DNA from: Ligula intestinalis
Taxonomy: Eukaryota; Platyhelminthes; Cestoda; Diphyllobothriidea; Diphyllobothriidae
NCBI GenBank assembly: GCA_036362985.1
Contig: JAYGXS010000004.1
Span: 18,698,333 to 18,762,332, forward strand
Direction of reading: 5' to 3'
Length of the DNA: 64,000 nucleotides
Within the stretch, counting starts at the first letter, position 1; the number at the start of each line of letters is the position of its first letter. The notes beneath the pieces are model-generated. The model worked only from the letters and a program-made list of their open reading frames with translations, was not told where the DNA came from and ran no database searches. Made by a program: the position numbers and the translations under genes. Of this stretch, positions 29,070 through 41,000 are shown in pieces.

Positions 29070-32000
29070 GTAAGATGGTTCGTCTAAATTGTGGATGCAC
29101 TTTCTATTGAAATTTTGCGTTTACATATTTTTACGGTCAATAAGAAGTATCATTGAAGTCAATTAGATGCCGTTTGTTGTGCCAATTGCCTGCCATTTGC
29201 ACTGTCGATATCATGGATATCCACAAGCTCATGGATAGCCATGATATCGACAGTACACTGCTAGTGGGCATGCACTTGCATTATGCGTTTTGCAATAAAC
29301 TTAATTTGAAGATCTAATCAATATATTTAGAGTGACTTTGTAATATATTTCCAGAACAGACTCCTTTTGAGTTAAAGGAGAGAATAAAATATCTTCAAAT
29401 CAACATGTTTTTCTGTTCCTGCATTTGCGTTATATTCTCTGTATTCGGGGTCGAATACCCACACGACATTTAAAAATTCCACATGAAGCAAAATGTCGAA
29501 AGACTCTCCCCAATGCAGGCGGCGGAGCGACTGAGAGCGATTAACTCACCAGTTCAATAAGTCTAATCTAACAGTTTTTCTCTCATAGTGATTTGTTGGC
29601 TTCCTTGAATGATAGCATGATGGCAAAATGTCCCAATGTATATGCACGTCTTGCGTTTCCGAATTTGATTCTTTATGAGATGCTGCTGTCTAAAATTAAT
29701 TATACCCATTTTGCAGGAAAGCCATCTTTCGTAGTTGAATCCTTGTTCGTCCTTTTTGCGAAATGTGCGTAAGTCTACATAGTAGGCAGTGGTTGACACT
29801 CTCAGATACCACTGTGTCCTCGAATCGGGCAATCACTTTCCTCACACCAGAATACAGTGTTCTTCACTGACACATTCATTACTTTCTGTCTGTTTTTAAT
29901 TGTAAAACATTCGAGTTGTTAAACTGACTCAGTTGCACTTGCCTATTTTCGCCGCCATCTGAATCTCATTATCTGGGTAGTTTACTTCCGTTCTCGTTTT
30001 TGTTGTGATTTGTAGTTCTACCAAAGCCAAGCAGTCTTATCGCGCCAATTTTCGTGACTCCGTCCGTAATGCCCCAGCGTCTTATTTTAAGGACAATAAG
30101 AGTTCTGCTTCAGTTTCTAGGTATTTGCTTGTAACTGAAGGTTAAAAATTGTTATCGGTCCTATAGACATTTTATGTTTTTCTTCCCCGGAGCGCACTGT
30201 GTCTGATAAACCTTGCCTGATTCCGAACAGAGTCTTTACGATCTTATACTAGAAGCCTCTGTTTATATGTATGTCAACATATTGAATGAACTAAGCTAAT
30301 TGCCGTATTTTAACTGAGATGGATTTAACTTCGTTCTAATTATAGGCGTCCGATGCTTATCAGAGCAAATTCATCCAGCAGTATCGAAAACTGCTTGTGC
30401 AGCAAAGTTTTGGACTTATTTATCATCTGCACAAATTTTTTAAAGCATATAGTCAAACACTTTGCGTCATAGGCTCATTGAACTTTCCTTTATCCTCTAC
30501 AGCTGAAGTTTTGCAGACTTCAGGCACTGACTACTATTTAAGCGTGTTTCTAACCAAAAGTTTTTATGGTTGTAAACGTTTAATACCGACGTAAATTTCA
30601 CTCTACCTCACATGATAAATTATTTAATTGTCCTACCCGTCTTTGACACAGTTTTTTCGACTTCGGTTGCGTTTGCAGTACTGTCATATTTTATAGCGGT
30701 ATTGAAGAATTCTTTGTCCCTTTTCCTTCTCCAGCAAAGAAAATATGCAAATTCTTGTCCTTGATGTACCAACCATTCTTACTCTGTCTTGACCCAGTTC
30801 ATTAGAGGATTTGAGGAGTATTTCAGATTTCCTGGAACCTCCGTAAATTTAATTAGCTGGAATGACACCCATTTGTTGTTTTAATGTCTAGTTAAGGCAT
30901 AAATTAATGCGACAATTTAACAGGCAATAGTATATTCAATAAATTCTGCCTGCAGGCTTTTAGGAAAAGCGAGCTAGACGAATATATTCAATACAGAAAC
31001 AGTTAATAAGCCGTTGCGGTCTTCCAGAAGACCCTGCTGCTAAAGTTGCTTTGATTATACTGCGGTACCTTTTTGCGGACGGCTTAACCTACTACACATT
31101 GACGTGCTATTTAGACACACCTTTCTCTATAGTGTCATTACCCATAACTAAATCCCTCTCATAGAATGGACTGCATTGTAGCGGGAATACGACACGGGAG
31201 TGGTGTCTTGCCTGTGTCAGTTAAACAAGGTACACAAAAATATTAATGATTTATCAGCCACTACACCCGCTTCCATAGCTTATCAGCCTGAACTTCTCTT
31301 GTTATGGAGAAACCGGAGAAAAGTAGGAGATATTCAGAATTGACCTGCACCACACTGGCTTACATCGCTGAATCAAGTTCCTCAAGGCTCTAACAGGCAC
31401 GCCCTGGGACTGCGCGAAAGAGACTTTGGTGACCACATTCAAAGCGCTGGCCAGGCTGCACCGCACTTATGTGGCACCAATATCGTCTCCTACAATCAGG
31501 TCTTCTAGCCTCTGCCGCCTTCAGTCAGCACAGAAGGCTGCCCTCCGCTCACTCACGGATCGCTATAAAATGTCGCCTATCGATCATATTCATGTGGAAG
31601 CCTCTGTTCTGCCAGTGGTCCTCAAGTCGCACTTTTATACCAGCAGTTTTGGTGAGCCTGCTTGCAACCTTACCATCCTAATCACCACCGTTGCCATGCT
31701 CCTGAACTCAGCCACGGCTTTGGCCGTCTATTAGAGCTCTTCACAAGGAAGCTGCCACCTCGTTTCTCTCTAATCTGCCCGTTGTTGGCTCTGCCATCAT
31801 GATACGCTTCCAGCATCTTCACCAAAAAAGCCTTGTCGAAGCAAAACGAAGGTTCCATCCCACGGTCCTTTTGGACGGCAATCCACCTACGATTGCGGCA
31901 TTGGAACAACAATTCCTTAATGTTACTTGCTGTATCTTGGCTCAGCTACACAGTGCTTATTCAATGCTCCTTCGCCAGTTCCAACACCGGCTCGACTCGT

Positions 32001-35000
32001 CCACATTCAGCAGCTGTCCCGATTGCAGCGCCTCTTCGCATGACTGTGAGCATCGTTTCACCTGCAGTTCCCGGCCAGGCATCTAACTCATCCCCCCGTG
32101 AACCTTTGGCTCAAGCCGGTTGAGCTTTGCAATTTTCGCTTTCTTCCCACTAAAACCAGTTTGGACTGCATATGGGCCTCTTGATCCAACAAGGGCTACG
32201 ACATACACACACACCATAATAAATCTCACAAACATTTTTGAATAGAACTACATACTAAAATTCGTAGCTGAGAAGGCTGCTATCTAATGAGACATCAATC
32301 CTGCCCAGGAATGACATTTAAATTGCACTGTTTTCTGCTAAAAACGGTCTTATTGCGACCCTCGCCGACACAGTATTCAAGAGCATGACATATTTTGAAT
32401 GAAATTGGAGTTTATTCGCAAATAAACTGACAATTCGGTATCGTGAATGGAACGGAGGCCCTGACTTGTACGCGGATTAGTTCATAGTCATAGTAGTCTT
32501 GAGAAGTATCTTCTGTACGCTCTCTTCTGTCACCAACCCAGGCCCGGTGTGAAGACGGAGTCAAGAAGACCGATGACGGGGCCAAACGCAGTGGTTGACA
32601 AAGTTAAACAGGCCGCCTGTGTTTGCTACAAACTTGCTCTGCTCAAGTGGAATCTTAATTGCGTAGCTTTAACACAGAGGCGACATTGAGGAGCCATTGC
32701 AGCCGGACCGTCCGTCCTGGGAAGACCGAGTTATTCTGTCAGTTTTCAGCCCTCCCAGCCACGATTTTTTGTGAATCTTGATAGTTACACTGCATGTCAG
32801 TTTATTTGTAGTGAAAACGGAGTCCTCGAAGTCGGCTTCACGGTCTCTTCCTTCTCTCTAAAAACAGTCCACTGTCCTGGATGGTCAGTCATATAATGCA
32901 GGAATTAAGTGCAAGCGGCTGGTGCGGCATAAGCATGTGCCTGGGTGTGTCATAGATTGGTTAACGCGTGCCGTACACCAATCTTGCCCCGTAACGCAAC
33001 TCCAGCGTGACCCGTTGTGGCGAAGTGCGTGGAATCGATGCTGAGAAAGTCATCCTTACTGCGCCACGCTGACTCTTATCGTGCTCGACAGGCGAGTTAT
33101 CGGTTGGGGGGATACGAACAGTCAAACTGCGTGTGTTCTATATGACTGCTGGGGGGGGGGGGGGGGGGGGCAAACACTTTTATGGATGGTTGGGCTTTGT
33201 CGAATTTTCTCCAACCCTTTTACTACCAACTGATCGCACTTGAACGTAGGTTGTCTGTCATCAGTGCCCTTGAGTTCAACTCTTCATTATCACATGTTAT
33301 ATTATTGTAAGATTATCACTAATCATCAGCATTATTCACCGATCCGGCATAACTACTTGTAGTAATAAGGGATAATTGAATAGTATTCAGGTAGGCCTGA
33401 TTAATCTAGGATTTGTGTATCGTGAAAATACGAAATGGGCGCTAACCGAGGGAGGGGAGGCGGTCTTATTCTCCTTGGTTGCAACTAGAAACGTCCAAAC
33501 GTTGTCGCTCAGAGTACTCTGTTGATTGCGCACCATGCCGTGAGCTCTGTTTGTGATTACTCCTGTTGCTATCACCCTTTTGTAGGCGTTGTTTCTTTTA
33601 TCACCGTTTCAATCTTTCTCTCTTTTTTAACTATCTAGTTGCGTCGCATTTAATGACAAAGGCGTTTTATCTTTCTCGACCTCTTTCAGGTGCTGCCAAT
33701 TGATCATTTCTACCTGGACATGAATGGCATAATCCATACCTCTTCGCACTGTGAAGACATGGCCTTTAAAGCTTTCGACGAGGCCAAGGTCTTTGCAAAC
33801 ATAGAGGACTACATTACAGTGAGCTGGTCACCTCGTGCTCGCATGCCCTATCTTCCCTTTATTTTCTAGTACCTTGTGGCATTGATGAAACCTCGAAAGA
33901 CTCTCTACCTGGCTGTCGACGGTGTCGCTCCAAGGGCCAAGATGACGCAACAACGTGCTCGGCGTTTTCAGTAAGTCACCCTCCCTACCTCCCCTTCCTC
34001 ATCCTTTGTTTTGACTCTAACACGTCTGCAACCAACATTGTTTTATGAATATAAGCCTGAAGGCGAGAAGTTAATCACCGAAAAGTGGATTGTTTATCTC
34101 GTGAAATTTTAAACGAAAATCTGGAATGTGTTTTTGATTTAAAAGTATTATTTAAGTAGAATTTTAATGAAGGGTAGTGCGCTCACCGCTCTGGTTACAG
34201 GACATACGTTAGGAGACGCCTAACAGGCAGTTAGCAGGCAGCAAGCAACCGCGCGCACAGCAGGCTATCGATCGGCCTGCAGGCGGCGAAGCATACTGAC
34301 AGGCAATCAATCAATAATTTAAAATTCAAGCTACAGTCAGCCGTCGAGTCACCGCTCAATCGTGCCATTAGCCAAGTCAGGAAAGAAGCTGATTGGCTCG
34401 ATGGACCTAGCTTACACTCGTTTGTTGCTCTAAATAGGCTGTACCTTTAACACTCAAAGACTTCTGCTTTTGCCCCTCTCCTTGTCATGTTCTTCCTTGG
34501 GGGCTCTTACAAAACGTAATTAGGCGGTGACATCTCGGCTTTGACACCGTTACAACAAAATGCTCATCCCGTTTTGCCTTAGAGCTGAATTTAGAGCCCT
34601 CGCAAGCATTCACATAGTGACTTGTAATGTATGATGAAGTGGAACGCACAAAGACTAGGGAGACTGGTTGCTTGCCTCACCCACCCCCCCCCTATAATGG
34701 TCGGTTGGCCCCTGCCTCCTATGACCGTTGCTTGTCTTTCGTTGACGCCTTTTATCTTTGACACTGGACCCAAGAAAGAGTCCGAAAGCTCAGACGAGTA
34801 AAATTATGATTCCGGTGATCGAAACGCCCTCTTCTTATCTTTCAACGGAATGACCATTTTTGGCTTATTAGTCGTCCTCAGCCAGTCATACCCAATCCCA
34901 GGGGTGGTGACCTCTGAGCTTCGAATGCGGAACTACTAGTGATTGAGTAGCCAATACAAGCGAACATACGAGTCCCAGAAAGTAATTGAGAAGAAGACGA

Positions 35001-38000
35001 CTTGATCGCTGAGACAGTACTTTTATTCGCCTGATGTTTTGATATTCGTCGCGGATTCGTCATGAGAGAGCAATAGCTGATAGGGTAGCACATGCACAGG
35101 AGTTTGCAGCATTTATTGGATACAGTAATTACCGCAACCGTATGGCGACAATTAACTGTAATTGCCTTCTTGAGTGTTGGTGGTCTGTTGAACGGCACGC
35201 GGGCTCTGACCTGCTGACCTTTCATCACGCATGGTGGACTTGGGCGTGACGATTGCCCGGTAATCTGGCCTTCTAGTACTGGTATAGGATGAGGCGGTGG
35301 CCTGTCCGTTCCCCAAGCGGCTAATTACTTTGGCTAAATTGAGCCTCAGCACAAAATATGGATTGGGCAAATCGTTGCTCTTGTTGATGGATTGGAGGCC
35401 CGTGAACCACGACTCAGATAATTCTCGGTTCACCCGATTGTCACTTCTTGCGAGAACTTCGGCTTCATCAAATTTAAATGTGTGGCCGGGCCTCGCCGAA
35501 TGAGCCGCAACTTGAGGATTGGCATCATTTCGCCGAACAATCTGTCGCAAAGATTCTGATGGCCTAAAGGCTAAAGTATTCAGGAAAGCGACAAACACGA
35601 TAAAAGTACTGAATTACAACAGAAACCACCCAATCAGCCACAGGCGTAGTTGTGTAAGGACGCTCTATCTGCGTGTTGAGATGCACTGCAGCGAACCAGA
35701 AGATGAAGTTGCCGAGGTACAATACCTTCGACAGGGGGGCGTAATGGCACGCGTCAGGGTTGGCTAACACCGCATCAGCCAACCGCGTCAGATCACACCT
35801 GCGGTTTCTTGAATTTATTTTGGCACCAGGCACAGGTGGGTGAGGGGAACGAAAGAATATGGTAGTGTTATAGCCCAGTCGTTCTTATCCGACAAGCATG
35901 CAGAAAACGGCAAGAGAGCGGTCCTGTTGGCAACGGCTTTAAAACCACACAAAGACAGCGGGGTTGTTTAGCTTGTCCACTCCAACCTATTTACTTGCTT
36001 CCGGCCTTTCTAGAATATTCCTGGCACATGGTGTGCGCCTAGGCCTTCTGGAACCTCCTCGACTACGGATACTGCCCACGCTGTGTGGGCGGTCGTCTGG
36101 TTTGCTCGACTCACGGAGTGGGCGGCTTGCATGCGAGCGTGACCCACCTTGGGCTGCTTGACTGCGGGCACGACCCAGCTGGCCTGTCCTTTTTGCTGAC
36201 TGCCGTGAGTGCACGAGGGTTTCGCCTCCGTAACGGGTAGATGCCACGCTAAGTCTACTATCACTTAAAACGAATTCACGCGCAAGTCGCAGCGTCCGCC
36301 TTCAGCTTGCTGATGCACGTGGTGGACATCGTCGAAACCGATGCCCGAACACTCGTGTCGGCACGGATGAATTATTGACCAGTCTGTAAGATGTGGACAC
36401 TGACTCAGAGCAGCAAATCACTCTGCCGCACCGTTAATTTACAACCACAAGGTAGTTTTTTGCGTTCTGCCCTACATTAAGCTTGGGAACAACTGTGTAT
36501 TGGAATTCTTTATCCGGAGAGATTGCTCTTCTGCCGGAATTTGTTTTTCACATTCATAGTTTTTTTTCACGTACGGTAGATTTTGTTCTATGGCCAGTGC
36601 CCAATTCAGACTGCAGTACTGCGCTCTCGCCTCAGAGACACTCTGGTCACACTATATCAAGGATAAATTTTTGAAGGATAGCATTCTTACTTTCTAAGAG
36701 CGAGTAGTTGTTTATAAGCAGTCGAATGTTGTCCATCTTTTCTACTTGGCCGCGTATATACTTCTGTGCCCATTCCTTCGGATCCTTGTAATGCCATTTC
36801 GTTTCTTTGGAAAAAGCTTTATAACACCAGCAGCGATAAATCCCTGAAATGGCGATCCCCCTGCACTTCTGGGTAGTAAAAAAGGAAGAGGCCTACCAAC
36901 GCTCATGCAATCTCTATGTCAGAAATCGTCCTGATCAACAAAATTAATTGCCACAGAGCGAGAAGTATTTGCATCACCTATTGCCCAGCAACTTCAATTT
37001 GCGAAAAGGTCAGCCTAATTACGTTCAAACTGCCACTAACTTAACCAAACTGACCACTAAGGAACCATATATTGCGGTTTCTCAGGTTCCCTGACCACTT
37101 TGCCTCAAACCCTGTTAAGATGAACCTGAAATCGAAAAGGGATGCTTACCATTGTCATCATTTCTGGACAAATCTCACTGCTGAAACTTAACTCACACTC
37201 TACACACACACACACAGATACCGCTATTTTTTCGCCGGTTTGTTTGAGCATCCATACAGTCCTGCGATGGCTCGCAGGGCTCTCATTGCAATGCTTTGCC
37301 AGAGAATGGAACTTGACTTACTTACTCCTACTTAGTGCGGCTGTGATCATAAATGTTTTAGCCGGCCCCGATGATGTCGTGATTAGTCCCTCGACCCATT
37401 CTCTTTGCCAACAACGGTCACCGATTGCCCCATGTCCAAATGCAGCTTCCACATCTTGACGAACTGTGTCTGGCCAGGTTTTAAGGTGACACCTTCAAGT
37501 GGATAAGGAAGCCGGATCGAGGGCAGTAACACTGATCTCCTGAGGTTGATGGGTTTCCTGCTAGCTTAGATGCTGGCTACCCGGCGCGTCCACAGGTAAC
37601 AGGAGGGGGGGAGCGGCCTTCAGTAAAGATAAGCTGTGAAAAAGAGCCGACTCTCCTGTCTACCAAGTAAGCAGTCGCGAACCAGCAGCGATAGAGCTAT
37701 CAGGGTGTGAGGGGCGCAGTTTTGGCTCGTTGAAAGCCTTATGAATAAAGCTGCAAAGTACAGCGACGACACGGTGACATGGTGACCATGAACCGTCATT
37801 AAATAAGTTTGCTTGCCACCGCTGCCTTGTGGTTAGGCTATTGAGCCAAACCGCTAGAGGAGACAGCCTCGAGCAAACAACCCGAGCGGCTGTTGGGAAC
37901 GCGCCCATCTTAACAGATCCCAAGAAGTCTCACCCCTACCCCCAGAATTTTGCCTTACAGCACCGGTGGTATTAGTTCAGTTGGCAGTAGTTTCCTTGGT

Positions 38001-41000
38001 AGCGCACATATGTTCTTATTTATATTTAAATGCCTATACAATGTATTTCTGTTAGGGTTAGGGTTAGGTTTATGGTTAGCGTTAAGGTAAGAGTTAGGTT
38101 TATGGTTAGGGTAAGGCTTAGGGTAAGTGTTAGGGTAAGGGTTAGGTTTAGGGTAAGGGTTATGGTTAGGTAAGGGTTAGGTTGGGATAGTGATATCGCA
38201 TTCAAATGCCCCAAGTTTCTGTCTTACGAGAAGCGATGGAGGAGCATTTAAATATAAATAATAATTACCTCAGTTAAAGAAAACTAAGAGCTCGCGCTAC
38301 TGAGAGCATTTATCACCGTTTTTGTTATTTTTTAAATTGGTAAGGCATACTACAATTATACCGCGCAAGGTTCTGTCGTGTAGGCGTGACTGCACGTGTC
38401 TTAAAGGGCAACTATCAGAAAAAAACAGCTCTTTCTGCGGTAGGGCTTACTCGACGGGCACGCTGTTAGAGTAAATACTGTTCTATTAGGGTTGGTTTTT
38501 GAGCGATTTGCAGGGCAGCAATTGCGGAGGGCTGAATTCTGTGAAATGGCGAATATGGATGCTTCATTAGGACGTTTGGATGGTCCAAACGTGCGTATTT
38601 ATGGCAGCAGCAGGCTACCTTTGAAGCTAATCAAAAACCAATGACGCTAGTCCGGAGGTGACTGCTTAGGACTCTGTATGCCGGCCCCAATTGGATACAT
38701 CAATTGACCGAGTTCTCATCGGAGGCCTAGGCTTCAAAGAATTCACAACTAGTCTTGTTTCCACCGTGGGCTATTATCTGGATGAGTCTGGACAGCTCAC
38801 GGCCGTCACTTTCGAAGATGTCCACTGCGTGCTCCGGCCTACTGAAAGCAAACGTGGTGACTTGCCTGTCGTAGTAGACTTTCGCAGCATCTATCGTACT
38901 CTCGCTCCCCTCACCCACCTGTGCTTGATGTCAAGACAGAGTTAAGAAGACCGAAGGCGGGATCGGAGTTGGGCGCAGGCAGCTGGCGCGGTCAAAGCCG
39001 CCCCTATGCGTGCCACCACGCCCCCTCCCCCTATGTTCGGCATTGGTTATGGAAGCGCAATCCGCATAACGCTTGGCGTACCCTGTTCCGGTCCCCGTGT
39101 TGGTCCAGCCCATCTGTCACACGGTCCGTTAAGGGAGGCACAGGTGTGTACATTTACGGGTAATGATTAGTTGCCACCTCGTGCAGCTAGTTCGTGTTCA
39201 TTTAAAAGCGATCTGAGCATGTATTCAGTCTGACGTGTGTAGTTTAAAGTATACTGTATGCCTTTCAGCTGCTGTTATTGTTAGGATGTAATACGAACCA
39301 AATGCTAGCAACGTTTGGAGGCTTTCCTAAGGCGTCGAGCTTAGCTAACAGTGTATTTGTTCGTTAGCTTTGACCGCATAACAGACGATGGCTTTCTACG
39401 CAAGATAACCTTAGACCGCACGCGCGTGCGCACGCACGAACGCAGGAACGCACATGGGCCTACACAAAGCCCCAGAGTCAACTGGTCGCGTGACGTTATC
39501 CCCAGGCGGCCAACCAGGGCACAAGACGACGCGCAAACAATCTAAGCCACTGCCGCCCCTAACAAAGAGAGCTTGCAACAGCGGACGTGCGGCGACGCCA
39601 ATCCGCTCCCAATGCCGGGTTCACCCTGCGGCGGGACAAAGTGTTGCAGACACACCAGATAGCGAGGACGCTGGAGATGCAACCTCAGCGAGGTAACAAC
39701 CCAGCAAGACAGGTCCTCCGGGTTTTGTACACAATAAACTCCCCTCCGGTGGATTCCAGAACCATGCCCTTCTTATTGTGTTCTTCCTTGGGGATTTCAA
39801 CAGGGCGTAATTCAACGGTGGCACACGTCAGATGTCATCGTTACAGAACAATAAAGACGCCGAAACCATCGTTACAACAGTTATCGCTGATGATGTAATG
39901 CCGCACAAGTTCGAAAGCCTAGGATAATAACCCAACTGTTCCCGTGCTCCACCAGCGTTCTTCCTTACTCACACAAACGCCTGGGACTCGAACTTCCGGA
40001 TTGCAAGTACTCTTGGCATACATGGATGTGCCGTCGCCGATCTATCTTGATTGCAGGGCGTACTAGGGCCGATTACGTTTCACCAGGTGGGCCAAGGTAA
40101 AATAGAGGGGATTCTTGGCAGCTAGTATTGCAGCTATGTATAGGAGACGGTAAACCCAGGTTATTCTGTCCAGCGTCAATCGGGAAGTTATTCCCCCTTC
40201 TGACATTTCTGTTTTCGGAGAGCAATGATCAGAAGGTCTTCAGCTTTTGCTAATTTGTCCCATGCCTTGGCTTTTTTGCAGGGGTCCAAAAGAGGCGGCC
40301 GCCGAACTCAAAAAACGCCGTGACAAGGGCCTGGAGATAGACGAAAGCTCTGTCTTCGATCCCAACGCCATTTCGCCTGGTAAGTTACTCTTCATTTTAA
40401 AATGCACAATTAAAAACCTACTCGTATTTAGCAGTAGCTATTGTTATAACATAACATTGATTCCGGTCTCCTACCAGCCAGCGCGTCAGTCGCAAGTTTT
40501 TCTATTCAAAGTTCGTTTGAAGGGTTCTGATAAAATTATTAGTCTGCAGCACTTTTTTACTTACCGATGTCTACAGCACCGCCGAGAATATTTGGTGGTA
40601 ACGTTAAATGACCCACTATGGGCTGAATTGAGCTACCTACGCGTTTCTGACGATATTTTCTTTCTCCTTTCACCTTATACCCATTCTCTGTCAGTCTTCC
40701 AGTATTTTGTAGCTGTTGGTCTTTAGAACAGCGCCCTGCGTCGCAACAGAAGTCTTTTCTTCTTCAAATTAATCAAAGCTTTATATGGACGAACCTGCTG
40801 CGGTGTGTAGGCTTCGATCTGTTGTTGCAATATAAAAATTACTCAGTTTGCGTATTGTGCAGAAGGGAGGGCAGTATGTCAGAAGGTAAGAGAGAGGAGG
40901 GAGAAGGGGACATCAGGGGGTTCAGTTATTTACAGGCTGTTTGTGCTCTGTGGGAATTCAGTGTCCTATAAAGCAACGTAACAGTGCAGTCGCCGCAATC

